Source: Halobacillus litoralis (lineage in GTDB: Bacteria; Bacillota; Bacilli; Bacillales; Halobacillaceae). From it: DNA of 33,584 bases. The stretch lies in assembly GCF_020171725.1 (NCBI RefSeq), contig NZ_JAIVAJ010000015.1, positions 1 to 33,584 on the forward strand. The letters run 5' to 3'. Positions within the stretch are counted from its first letter, which is position 1; each line of letters begins with the position of its first letter. Positions 22,730 to 29,744 of this stretch are shown one piece after another. Below the pieces are notes generated by a model. It saw only the letters and a list, made by a program, of their open reading frames with translations. It had not been told where the DNA came from and searched no databases. A program made the translations under genes and the position numbers.

Positions 22730-24319
22730 TTACTTATGGTAAGATGGACCAGCATTTTTCACAGCTTCACTAACATACGAGAATTTGCTGAAGTTCTGAT
22801 GGAACTTCTCTGCAAGTTCTTTCGCTTTTTCTTCGTACTCTTCCGGATTATCCCACGTGCTCTTCGGTACAAGGACCTGGTTAGGAACGCCGGGGCATTG
22901 TGTCGGGGTGTGCAATCCGAAAATAGGATCCTGCACATATTCTGTGTCGTTCAGGTCGCCCTTCAATGCCGCTTGGATCATGGCACGTGTGTAAGAAAGC
23001 TTCATTCGTGAGCCTTCTCCGTACGATCCACCCGTCCAGCCGGTGTTAACAAGATAAACCTGTGAATTGAATTGATCAATCTTCTGTCCGAGCATCTCAG
23101 CGTAAGCTGCTGGAGCTAGTGGCAGGAATGGAGAACCGAAGCAGGCTGAGAATGTGGCCTGTGGCTCAGTGATGCCCCGTTCTGTGCCGGCGAGCTTACT
23201 CGTGTATCCGCTCAGGAAGTGATACATCGCCTGTTCCTTCGTCAGCTTACTGATCGGAGGCAGTACACCAGTCGCATCTGCCGTTAAGAAGATGATGGCT
23301 TTCGGGTGGCCGCCGACACTTGGCTCAATCGATTGCTGGATGTGGTCAAGGGGATACGCAGCTCTTGTGTTTTCTGTAAGAGAGGTATCGTCATAGTCTG
23401 GTTCTCTTGACTGATCATCCAGTACGACATTCTCAAGGACCGCTCCGAAGCGGATGGCGTCGTGGATCTGCGGCTCTTTTTCCTTGGACAGGTTGATGCA
23501 CTTGGCATAGCATCCGCCTTCCATGTTGAAGACGCCTTGATCCGACCAGCCGTGCTCATCATCCCCGATTAATCCTCTGTGAGGGTCGGCGGATAGTGTC
23601 GTCTTTCCTGTTCCGGAAAGACCGAAGAACAATGCCGCATCGCCATCTTCCCCGATGTTCGCTGAACAGTGCATCGGAAGGACGTTCTTTTGAGGGAGCA
23701 TGTAGTTCATGACGGAGAATATGGATTTTTTGATTTCACCTGCGTATTCTGTCCCGCCAATCAGGACGATTCTATGTTTGAATGAAACCATAACAAACGC
23801 TTCTGAGTTCGTCCCGTCCTGTTCAGGATCGGCTTTGAATGTTGGGGCGGAAATGACTGTGAATTCTGGGTCGTGTCCTTCGACTTCTTCTTCGTTCGGT
23901 CTGATGAACATTTGACGGGCGAAAAGGTTGTGCCACGCGAATTCATTGACGACTTGAATCGGAAGGCGGTAACGGTGATCGGCACCTGCGTAGCCTTTAA
24001 ATGAAAAAACTTCTTCTTTTGTCTTTAAATAATCCAGCACTTTGTGGTACAAATGAATAAAAGCGCTTTCATCTATAGGTTGATTCACGGGACCCCAATC
24101 GACGTCTTTAGAAGAATCGCGGTCTTTGACGATGAATTTATCCTTCGGCGATCTGCCTGTGTAAGCGCCGGTAGTCGATCGGACGGCTCCTGTATCGGTC
24201 AACACGCCTTCGTTTCTGTCTACAATTTTTTCGACTAGTTGTGGTACTGATAATTGATGCTGAACGTGTTCTTGAGCTAATAAGATGCTAAGCTCTGACA
24301 TTTGGTTAATAGCACTCAT
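22730..24319 (-). CDS. pckA: Phosphoenolpyruvate carboxykinase (ATP)
   Basis: A 529-residue gluconeogenic enzyme that turns oxaloacetate plus ATP into phosphoenolpyruvate. It shows the N-terminal GAYTGRSPKDKFIV (51-64), the kinase P-loop GLSGTGKTTL (233-242), the metal motif GDDEHGW (252-258), and GGTEYAGEIKKS (188-199). The frame reaches an upstream ATG at 24358, but that region overlaps the predicted transcription start, and AAGGCGGGTAG precedes ATG 24319; start confidence is moderate. It is divergent from metK, as in B. subtilis. A CcpN-like site over the promoter suggests repression on glucose. Confidence 0.95.
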   Translation of the reverse strand: MSAINQMSELSILLAQEHVQHQLSVPQLVEKIVDRNEGVLTDTGAVRSTTGAYTGRSPKDKFIVKDRDSSKDVDWGPVNQPIDESAFIHLYHKVLDYLKTKEEVFSFKGYAGADHRYRLPIQVVNEFAWHNLFARQMFIRPNEEEVEGHDPEFTVISAPTFKADPEQDGTNSEAFVMVSFKHRIVLIGGTEYAGEIKKSIFSVMNYMLPQKNVLPMHCSANIGEDGDAALFFGLSGTGKTTLSADPHRGLIGDDEHGWSDQGVFNMEGGCYAKCINLSKEKEPQIHDAIRFGAVLENVVLDDQSREPDYDDTSLTENTRAAYPLDHIQQSIEPSVGGHPKAIIFLTADATGVLPPISKLTKEQAMYHFLSGYTSKLAGTERGITEPQATFSACFGSPFLPLAPAAYAEMLGQKIDQFNSQVYLVNTGWTGGSYGEGSRMKLSYTRAMIQAALKGDLNDTEYVQDPIFGLHTPTQCPGVPNQVLVPKSTWDNPEEYEEKAKELAEKFHQNFSKFSYVSEAVKNAGPSYHK

Positions 24320-24378
24320 CGCGTCTACCCGCCTTTTTATTATAGATTTATTGATCATGGATGACTGAATGTGAAATT

Positions 24379-24406
24379 AGTATAACACATTCACATGAAT
24401 AGTCCA
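24379..24406 (-). promoter_or_regulatory. pckA promoter overlapped by a CcpN-like operator
   Basis: On the minus strand TGGACT (24401-24406) and TATACT (24379-24384) are 16 bases apart. The minus-strand sequence TGTGTTATACT (24379-24389) fits the TRTGHYATAYW consensus recalled for CcpN, the gluconeogenic repressor of pckA and gapB in B. subtilis, and it covers the -10 box. Confidence 0.55.
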
Positions 24407-24532
24407 CACTATTATTGAAAATGCTTTCAACAATTTTATGGAGTGGAAATAGGGTTTGAAAAGTGTGAGGTTCTGTATCCTATGTAAGGGGAAGTCGTTC
24501 CGTTTGTGTGAATAGGAAAGAAGTGGATTCCG

Positions 24533-24561
24533 TTGACATCAGGGAGGACTTTCGATACCAT
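24533..24561 (+). promoter_or_regulatory. Sigma-A promoter of the SAM riboswitch-metK transcript
   Basis: A perfect TTGACA (24533-24538) is followed after 17 bases by TACCAT (24556-24561), placing the transcript start just before the aptamer. Confidence 0.7.
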
Positions 24562-24576
24562 TATTTCGAACGGATA

Positions 24577-24690
24577 CTCTCTTATCCAGAGTAGGTGGAG
24601 GGACAGGCCCTTTGAAGCCCAGCAACCGTCATTCCATGACATGGTGCTAACCTGAAGCAAGGAGATCAATCACTCCTTGGACGATAAGAG
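24577..24690 (+). ncRNA. SAM-I (S-box) riboswitch
   Basis: Helix P1 pairs CTCTTATC (24579-24586) with GATAAGAG (24683-24690). The invariant S-box blocks follow in order: AGAGTAGGTGGAGGGA, GGCCCTTTGAAGCC, CAGCAACC, GGTGCTAACCTG and GATAAGAG. A terminator follows at 24706-24735, with GAAAGGAAG (24692-24700) able to pair with its 5' arm as antiterminator. High SAM would stop metK transcription. Confidence 0.95.
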
Positions 24691-24705
24691 CGAAAGGAAG
24701 CGACA

Positions 24706-24735
24706 CCTTTCCTCTATGTACAGGAAGGGTTTTTT
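24706..24735 (+). terminator. SAM-controlled terminator upstream of metK
   Basis: CCTTTCCT (24706-24713) pairs with AGGAAGGG (24722-24729) with one G-T pair, then six T. It lies 151 bases before metK. The rest of that leader holds only a small TGTGC/GCACA hairpin (24816-24829). Confidence 0.85.
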
Positions 24736-24886
24736 CTTTTGTAATGAGAATTAAATTTAAAAGACTGCCCATGTGGTTGTGACTTATATTCAATAGACTT
24801 GTGTAGATCAGCTGATGTGCTTCTGCACAAACTGGTAAAGAGTTCCGTCTAATAACTTTGTACTTACAGAAGGAGGAGTCTTTAGA

Positions 24887-26083
24887 ATGCCAGCAAACCG
24901 CCGGTTATTCACATCAGAATCTGTTACGGAAGGTCACCCGGACAAAATTTGTGACCAGATCTCTGATGCGATTCTAGATGAAATTTTAAAAAATGATCCC
25001 AATGCAAGAGTTGCATGTGAGACAACGGTGACTACGGGACTCGTACTTGTTTCAGGAGAAATCAGTACGAATACTTATGTGGACATTCCGTCGATCGTCC
25101 GCAAAACCATTAAAGAAATCGGGTACACGCGTGCGAAGTACGGTTTCGATGCCGATACTTGCGCCGTACTTACAGCCATTGACGAACAGTCACCTGATAT
25201 CGCAGGTGGAGTAGACGTGGCTTATGAATCTCGTGAAGGAAAGATGAGTGAAGACGAGATTGAAGCGATTGGAGCGGGAGACCAGGGATTGATGTTCGGG
25301 TTTGCGAACAATGAAACAAAAGAATTCATGCCGCTTCCGATTTCCCTTGCGCACAAGCTTTCCAAGCGTTTATCAGACGTACGCAATGATGGTACGCTAG
25401 AATACCTGCGCCCTGATGGGAAAACACAGGTGACAATCGAGTATGATGAGAATGATCAGCCTGTACGCGTAGATACAATCGTCATCTCTACTCAGCACTC
25501 AGAAGAAGTGACGCTTGAGCAAATCCAGAACGATTTGAAAAAGCATGTCATCGACCCTGTAGTACCGGGAACCTTCATTGATGATGAAACGAAATACTTC
25601 ATTAACCCGACCGGCCGTTTCGTTATCGGCGGACCACAAGGGGACGCTGGTTTAACGGGAAGAAAAATCATCGTCGACACGTACGGTGGGTACGCGCGTC
25701 ACGGTGGAGGTGCGTTCAGCGGGAAGGATGCTACGAAAGTAGACCGCTCCGCTGCATATGCCGCTCGTTACGTGGCGAAAAATATCGTCGCAGCAGGGTT
25801 AGCTGACCAAGTGGAGGTTCAGCTTGCTTACGCGATTGGTGTAGCGCAGCCTGTATCGATCTCGATCAACACGTTCGGAACAGGAGCGGTTAGTGAAGAA
25901 CAGCTAGTTGAAGCTGTTCGTGATCTGTTTGACCTCCGCCCAGCAGGCATCATCAAAATGCTGGATCTGCGTCGTCCGATTTATCGTCAGACAGCTGCGT
26001 ATGGACACTTCGGCCGTACAGACGTCGAGTTCCCGTGGGAAAGAACGGATAAAGCGGAAGAACTGAAGAATCGACTTAAATAA
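24887..26083 (+). CDS. metK: S-adenosylmethionine synthetase
   Basis: A 398-residue cytosolic enzyme that makes SAM from methionine and ATP. Signatures are TEGHPDKICDQISDAILD (14-31), GAGDQGLMFGFA near 128 and GGGAFSGKDATKVDRSAAY near 271, which carry the ATP, magnesium and potassium ligands. AGAAGGAGGAG precedes the ATG. The SAM-I riboswitch gives direct product feedback. It is divergent from pckA, the conserved Bacillus arrangement. Codon use is strongly optimised. Confidence 0.97.
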   Translation: MPANRRLFTSESVTEGHPDKICDQISDAILDEILKNDPNARVACETTVTTGLVLVSGEISTNTYVDIPSIVRKTIKEIGYTRAKYGFDADTCAVLTAIDEQSPDIAGGVDVAYESREGKMSEDEIEAIGAGDQGLMFGFANNETKEFMPLPISLAHKLSKRLSDVRNDGTLEYLRPDGKTQVTIEYDENDQPVRVDTIVISTQHSEEVTLEQIQNDLKKHVIDPVVPGTFIDDETKYFINPTGRFVIGGPQGDAGLTGRKIIVDTYGGYARHGGGAFSGKDATKVDRSAAYAARYVAKNIVAAGLADQVEVQLAYAIGVAQPVSISINTFGTGAVSEEQLVEAVRDLFDLRPAGIIKMLDLRRPIYRQTAAYGHFGRTDVEFPWERTDKAEELKNRLK

Positions 26084-26086
26084 TAG

Positions 26087-26121
26087 AAAGAGTCCAGGAT
26101 ATGATGTCCTGGACTCTTTTT
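26087..26121 (+). terminator. Bidirectional terminator between metK and ytoA
   Basis: A 13-bp perfect stem AAAGAGTCCAGGA (26087-26099) pairs with 26107-26119, with A residues before and T residues after. It serves metK and the convergent ytoA. Confidence 0.9.
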
Positions 26122-26134
26122 CTATAGAAAAAAA

Positions 26135-26641
26135 TCAGATGTTTTTGTAGTATTGTCCTTTTTCTACATAGCTTTGACGGATCCGGTTCATTTCGCTGAA
26201 ATCCTCATCAGTCAGTTCACGGATGACTTTAGCAGGTCTGCCGAAAGCAAGGGTACGGGGCGGGATTTTTTTGCCTGGCGGAACGAGGGTCCCGGCTCCG
26301 ATGAACGCTTCTTCGCCGATTTCAGCTCCATCTAGAATAAGAGACCCCATCCCGATTAAGGCATTCTTACGGACTTTTGCTGAGTGCAGCGTGACCTGAT
26401 GACCAACGGTTACGCCTTCCTCAATGATGAGTGGCTGATTCGGACTTTGGTGGAGGAGACTAAGATCTTGGATGTTGGCGCGATCGCCGATATGTACAGG
26501 TGCCACATCTCCTCGAATGACGGTTTTGAACCAAATGCTTGCTTCCTTCCCGATCGTTACATCACCTGTGATCACCGTGTCTTCTGCTACGAATGCACTG
26601 TCATCGATGACCGGTCGTTTTCCTTTATATTCGCAAATCAT
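26135..26641 (-). CDS. ytoA: Gamma-carbonic-anhydrase-like hexapeptide-repeat protein YtoA
   Basis: A 168-residue left-handed beta-helix protein of the gamma-carbonic anhydrase/PaaY group. Repeated hexapeptide-type turns run from about residue 18 to 135 (ITGDVTIGKEASIWF, VIRGDVAPVHIGDRANIQD and so on). The three zinc histidines are H64, H81 and H86 in LLHQSP and VGHQVTLHSA. It probably forms trimers. Whether it hydrates CO2 or acts as a metal-binding acyl-type enzyme is not settled for this subfamily. AAGGGGGAAG precedes the ATG. It is divergent from ytpA. Confidence 0.88.
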   Translation of the reverse strand: MICEYKGKRPVIDDSAFVAEDTVITGDVTIGKEASIWFKTVIRGDVAPVHIGDRANIQDLSLLHQSPNQPLIIEEGVTVGHQVTLHSAKVRKNALIGMGSLILDGAEIGEEAFIGAGTLVPPGKKIPPRTLAFGRPAKVIRELTDEDFSEMNRIRQSYVEKGQYYKNI

Positions 26642-26700
26642 ACGCTTCCCCCTTATAATGTCAATATACTTAGTATAGCAAACAGGGAGGCGAATTGTCG

Positions 26701-27477
26701 GTGAAAAGGTGGAGTGTAGAACCGAGTAAAGGGACAGTGATCATCGTACACGGAGCTTTTGAGCATGGTGGCCGGTATGAGTCGCTGGCCAGACAGTTTC
26801 AGACTGACGGGTTCACCGTTATATACGGAGATCTGCCCGGGCAGGGGGAAACAGATGGGAAGGCGGGACATATCAAGTCTTTCCAACAATACGTGGATAC
26901 CGTCTCGACCTGGATTGAAGAAGCGGATCGGACGAAGCCTGTATTCCTTTTGGGACATAGTATGGGGGGAACTGTCGTAATCCGGACGATGCAGACGATT
27001 AAGCCGGATGTGCACGGGGTCATTCTTTCTTCTCCCGCTGCCGGAATTCTGAACGGTGCTGGTAAGCCGCTTGAGGCTGTATCCAAAGTGCTCGACAAAG
27101 TTTCACCTTCCGTAAGAGTGAAGTCTCCTATGAAGCCTGAGATGGTGACGCGGAATCAAGCTGTGATCAATAAGGATTTGGACGATCCCCTGATTCTGGA
27201 AAAGGTGTCGGTGCGGTGGTATCATGAATTTCGAAGGGCAATAAAAAAAGCTTTTGCAGAAGTCGAGGGTTTTCCGAATGTTCCGCTGCTTGTCATGCAG
27301 GCTGAAGCAGACAAAATGGTTGAAGTCAAAAAGACGAAAGAATGGTTCAACCTGGTGGATACAGATGAGAAATGCTATAAGCAGTGGCCCAATCTCTATC
27401 ATGAAATTTTCAATGAACCTGAATGGGAAGAAGTCTATCGATACACACTTGATTTTATAAAGAGGCAATTACACTAA
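26701..27477 (+). CDS. ytpA: Alpha/beta hydrolase YtpA, probable lysophospholipase
   Basis: A 258-residue monoglyceride-lipase-like hydrolase. It has the early VIIVHGAFEHGGRYE motif (13-27), the nucleophile elbow GHSMGG with S87, a late acidic segment (MQAEADKMVEV), and the catalytic His in LYHEIFNEPEW near 237. B. subtilis YtpA is linked to the phospholipid antibiotic bacilysocin. Start codons are non-ATG: TTG 26695 lies only 4 bases from GGGAGG, whereas GTG 26701 is 10 bases away and matches the homologue's N-terminus, so GTG is preferred. It is followed after 14 bases by ytpB, and the two are probably cotranscribed. Confidence 0.87.
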   Translation: MKRWSVEPSKGTVIIVHGAFEHGGRYESLARQFQTDGFTVIYGDLPGQGETDGKAGHIKSFQQYVDTVSTWIEEADRTKPVFLLGHSMGGTVVIRTMQTIKPDVHGVILSSPAAGILNGAGKPLEAVSKVLDKVSPSVRVKSPMKPEMVTRNQAVINKDLDDPLILEKVSVRWYHEFRRAIKKAFAEVEGFPNVPLLVMQAEADKMVEVKKTKEWFNLVDTDEKCYKQWPNLYHEIFNEPEWEEVYRYTLDFIKRQLH

Positions 27478-27491
27478 GAGGAGGATTTGTC

Positions 27492-28568
27492 TTGTCTGTT
27501 CAAGCACCTAGAAATGCTGTTCATTTGATGTACCGTGTTTATAGAGAAGTTTTTCCTAGTGTTCATACTGAATTGAATCAATGGATCGAGCGTGCGAAGG
27601 CCATCCCGAATGATGAGCTTCGTTCGCAGGCTTTAATGAGTATTGAAGAGAAAACCTTCCATTGTGAAGGGGGCGGAATATACAGTCTTCTTGCTGGGAA
27701 TCGACAGTCGGAGGCCGTTCGGTTCATTGTCGCCTATCAGACCATCAGCGATTATTTAGACAACTTATGTGACCGCAGCACATCGATGGATCCTGAGGAT
27801 TTCCGCATGCTCCACGAATCGATGACGGATGCCCTCACCCCGGGGAATGAATTGAAAAATTATTATGCCTACCGGGAAGACCAGGACGATGGCGGGTATT
27901 TGCATGCCTTAGTCCGAACGTGCCAGTCCGTCCTTGGCAGCGCAGAAGCCTACTCGCTTGTGAAGCCACATACATTGAAACTCGGCTCTTTGTACAATGA
28001 CCTACAAGTACATAAGCATGTCATGGAAGAAGAGAGAATTCCGAGATTGAAAAAATGGTTTGAAGACCATCAGGATCAGTGGCCGAATTTACAGTGGTAT
28101 GAATTCTCTGCGTGTACAGGCTCTACGCTCGGCATCTTTTGTCTCGTGTCTTATCTGCTCAGTGGGCGATTGGACGAATCGTTAGCCAAGCAGATCGAAA
28201 AAAGCTATTTCCCCTTTATGCAAGGTTTGCATATACTGCTGGATTACTATATCGATCAGCAGGAGGACGAGGAAGAAGGGGATTTGAACTTCTGTTCGTA
28301 TTACACCCACCAACAGGAAATGAAAGACCGTTTCTCCTATTTTGTACAACATACAGACGAAGAGATCCGCAAATTACCTGATGTGTCCTTCCACCAAATG
28401 ATTCATGAAGGGCTTGTCGGGATGTATCTTGCCGATCAGAAAGTAGGCAGACTCGCAGACGGTAGGAACTTTGTGAAAGGGTTGCTCAGAATCAGTGGAC
28501 GGAAAGCTTCTTTCTTTTATTTCAATACGAAGATGTACCATAAATTAAAGCCAGGGCGCTCTTTATAG
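27492..28568 (+). CDS. ytpB: Tetraprenyl-beta-curcumene synthase YtpB (DUF2600)
   Basis: A 358-residue all-helical terpene cyclase of the large-terpene-synthase family (DUF2600). In Bacillus it converts tetraprenyl diphosphate to tetraprenyl-beta-curcumene, precursor of C35 sesquarterpenes found in the membrane and spores. The Asp-rich metal-binding region DYLDNLCD is at 87-94, and a second acidic region DYYIDQQEDEEEGD lies near 254. The N-terminal RNAVHLMYRVYREVFP is typical. The start is TTG 27492, supported by GAGGAGGA just upstream and no nearby ATG with a site. It lies behind ytpA, as in B. subtilis. Confidence 0.9.
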   Translation: MSVQAPRNAVHLMYRVYREVFPSVHTELNQWIERAKAIPNDELRSQALMSIEEKTFHCEGGGIYSLLAGNRQSEAVRFIVAYQTISDYLDNLCDRSTSMDPEDFRMLHESMTDALTPGNELKNYYAYREDQDDGGYLHALVRTCQSVLGSAEAYSLVKPHTLKLGSLYNDLQVHKHVMEEERIPRLKKWFEDHQDQWPNLQWYEFSACTGSTLGIFCLVSYLLSGRLDESLAKQIEKSYFPFMQGLHILLDYYIDQQEDEEEGDLNFCSYYTHQQEMKDRFSYFVQHTDEEIRKLPDVSFHQMIHEGLVGMYLADQKVGRLADGRNFVKGLLRISGRKASFFYFNTKMYHKLKPGRSL

Positions 28569-28590
28569 AGCACTCTGGCTTATTGTTTTT
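28550..28590 (+). terminator. Terminator of ytpAB overlapping the end of convergent mnmM
   Basis: A 13-bp stem (28550-28562 with 28567-28579, one mismatch and one G-T pair) is followed by TTATTGTTTTT. It overlaps the ytpB stop codon and directly abuts the mnmM stop. Confidence 0.7.
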
Positions 28591-29152
28591 CTAACGCTAT
28601 GATAAAGGGAGGTGTGTTTCGTTGGTTGATGAATCCGTACTGGAGTGCTCTGACTTCTTTTTGGTCCAGCCCTTGTACGTATTCAAGCAGTGCCTCTTTT
28701 TCTTCTTTGCCTCCGGGGTGACCGTGGTAGACGACGAGTACGATGATTCCGCCTGAAATGAGTTGTTCGAGGAGGCGTTCAACAGATGCGATCGTTTCCT
28801 CCGGCTTTGTCACGATCGATTTATCACTTCCGGGCAGGTACCCTAGATTGAAGATTCCTGCTTTGACTTTCTGTTTGTGTTCCTCAGCAAGATGTTCGTT
28901 AATCGTGGAGTGGGAATCTTGGATCAGTGTAGTTCTTGAGTCCACGCCGTGCTCTCTCAAGCGTTCTTCTGTATGGTGAATCGCATCCTGTTGGATGTCA
29001 AAGCCATATACGTGTCCGTTCTCACCGACAAGCTGCGCTAGAAAAAGGGTGTCGTGTCCATTGCCGCACGTTCCGTCAACGGTAATATCCCCTTTTTCCA
29101 CGACACCTTCCATTAATGAGTGAGCGAACTGTAATACGCGTTGCAGTGCCAT
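28580..29152 (-). CDS. mnmM: tRNA 5-aminomethyl-2-thiouridine methyltransferase MnmM (YtqB)
   Basis: A 190-residue class I SAM-dependent methyltransferase. The SAM-binding motif I is TVDGTCGNGHDTLFLA (24-39), followed by motif II YGFDIQQDA and the motif IV-like IFNLGYLPGSDKS. B. subtilis YtqB has been identified as MnmM, which methylates nm5s2U to mnm5s2U at tRNA position 34, replacing the methyltransferase half of Gram-negative MnmC. The conserved NQRNTPPF near the C-terminus is typical. AAAGGAG precedes ATG 29152. It is probably cotranscribed after, or close to, the small gene upstream, separated by a terminator. Confidence 0.88.
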   Translation of the reverse strand: MALQRVLQFAHSLMEGVVEKGDITVDGTCGNGHDTLFLAQLVGENGHVYGFDIQQDAIHHTEERLREHGVDSRTTLIQDSHSTINEHLAEEHKQKVKAGIFNLGYLPGSDKSIVTKPEETIASVERLLEQLISGGIIVLVVYHGHPGGKEEKEALLEYVQGLDQKEVRALQYGFINQRNTPPFIIALEKQ

Positions 29153-29197
29153 ATAATCAAACTCCTTTCATATCCTGAGTCATTGTAGCACGAAATG

Positions 29198-29226
29198 AAA
29201 AAAGCCTGCACCATATAGGAGCAGAC
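29198..29226 (-). terminator. Terminator of the 41-codon gene
   Basis: A 9-bp stem (29204-29212 with 29218-29226, one mismatch) is followed on the minus strand by TTTTTTC. It touches the stop codon of the small gene. Confidence 0.7.
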
Positions 29227-29351
29227 TATTTCTTCGGTTTTTGTTTGTCTTTATATTTTTTAACGGTGTCGTACGCTTTCTTTGCATATCGCTTCGCATC
29301 TTCAGGGTTATCTTTCGCATACTTAATCCCTTTTTGGATCAGCTTTTTCAC
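29226..29351 (-). CDS. 41-residue basic protein of unknown function
   Basis: A short reading frame with a GTG start at 29349-29351 and a TAG stop at 29226-29228. The protein begins MKKLIQKGIKYAKDNPEDAK and ends KKYKDKQKPKK. It is mostly helical and very basic, in contrast to its acidic neighbours, with Lys/Ala/Tyr periodicity suggesting an amphipathic helix. The ribosome binding site GAGGTGATC is a perfect match to the 16S tail, and a terminator directly follows, so it is likely a real gene. Function is not recognised; nucleic-acid or ribosome binding is only a guess from charge. Confidence 0.65.
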   Translation of the reverse strand: MKKLIQKGIKYAKDNPEDAKRYAKKAYDTVKKYKDKQKPKK

Positions 29352-29419
29352 TTATGATCACCTCACAGTTTCACCATAATATAAAATCGTTCCAAAAGAA
29401 AGTCATTTGCAGGCAGTCC

Positions 29420-29448
29420 TTGACAAAGCTTTGGCGTTTCATTAACAT
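29420..29448 (+). promoter_or_regulatory. Sigma-A promoter of the leuS T-box transcript
   Basis: A perfect TTGACA (29420-29425) and TAACAT (29443-29448) are 17 bases apart, just before the T-box leader. Confidence 0.75.
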
Positions 29449-29461
29449 ACGAATAGAATAC

Positions 29462-29712
29462 ATGAAGACGAAGAAGAGGAGTAGTAGGGAAGATTCAAGT
29501 CTAGAGAGAGACAGCGGTTGGTGTAAGCTGTCCTTGAACTTTCACGAACTCGCCTTGGATGTCGCAGAAGTGAATGGAGTTCCACTAGCCTCTGCCGGTG
29601 AAGTCGCCGATATCGACCTTCTAGAGTGAACGTTTATTGAAACGTTAATTTGGGTGGTACCGCGGGAATCAAGCCTCTCGTCCCTTTTATTAGGGGACGT
29701 GGGGCTTTTTTA
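29462..29712 (+). ncRNA. T-box leader of leuS, probable leucine (CUC) specifier
   Basis: The leader contains the AGTAGTA block, a GGTTGGTGTAAGCTG distal element, and the T-box sequence TGGTACCGCG at 29655-29664. A terminator hairpin at 29671-29710 ends in T residues. CTC at 29549-29551, in the expected 3' side of the specifier loop (CACGAACTCGCC), would read tRNA-Leu. Uncharged tRNA-Leu would favour antitermination and leuS expression. A 91-codon open frame across this leader is not a gene. Confidence 0.92.
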
Positions 29713-29744
29713 TATTTTTAGAGATAAAATGAGGAGGCAGAGAC

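Noticed and set aside
29354..29629. Open frame of 91 codons before leuS
   Set aside because: It runs through the promoter and T-box stem I and has no ribosome binding site.
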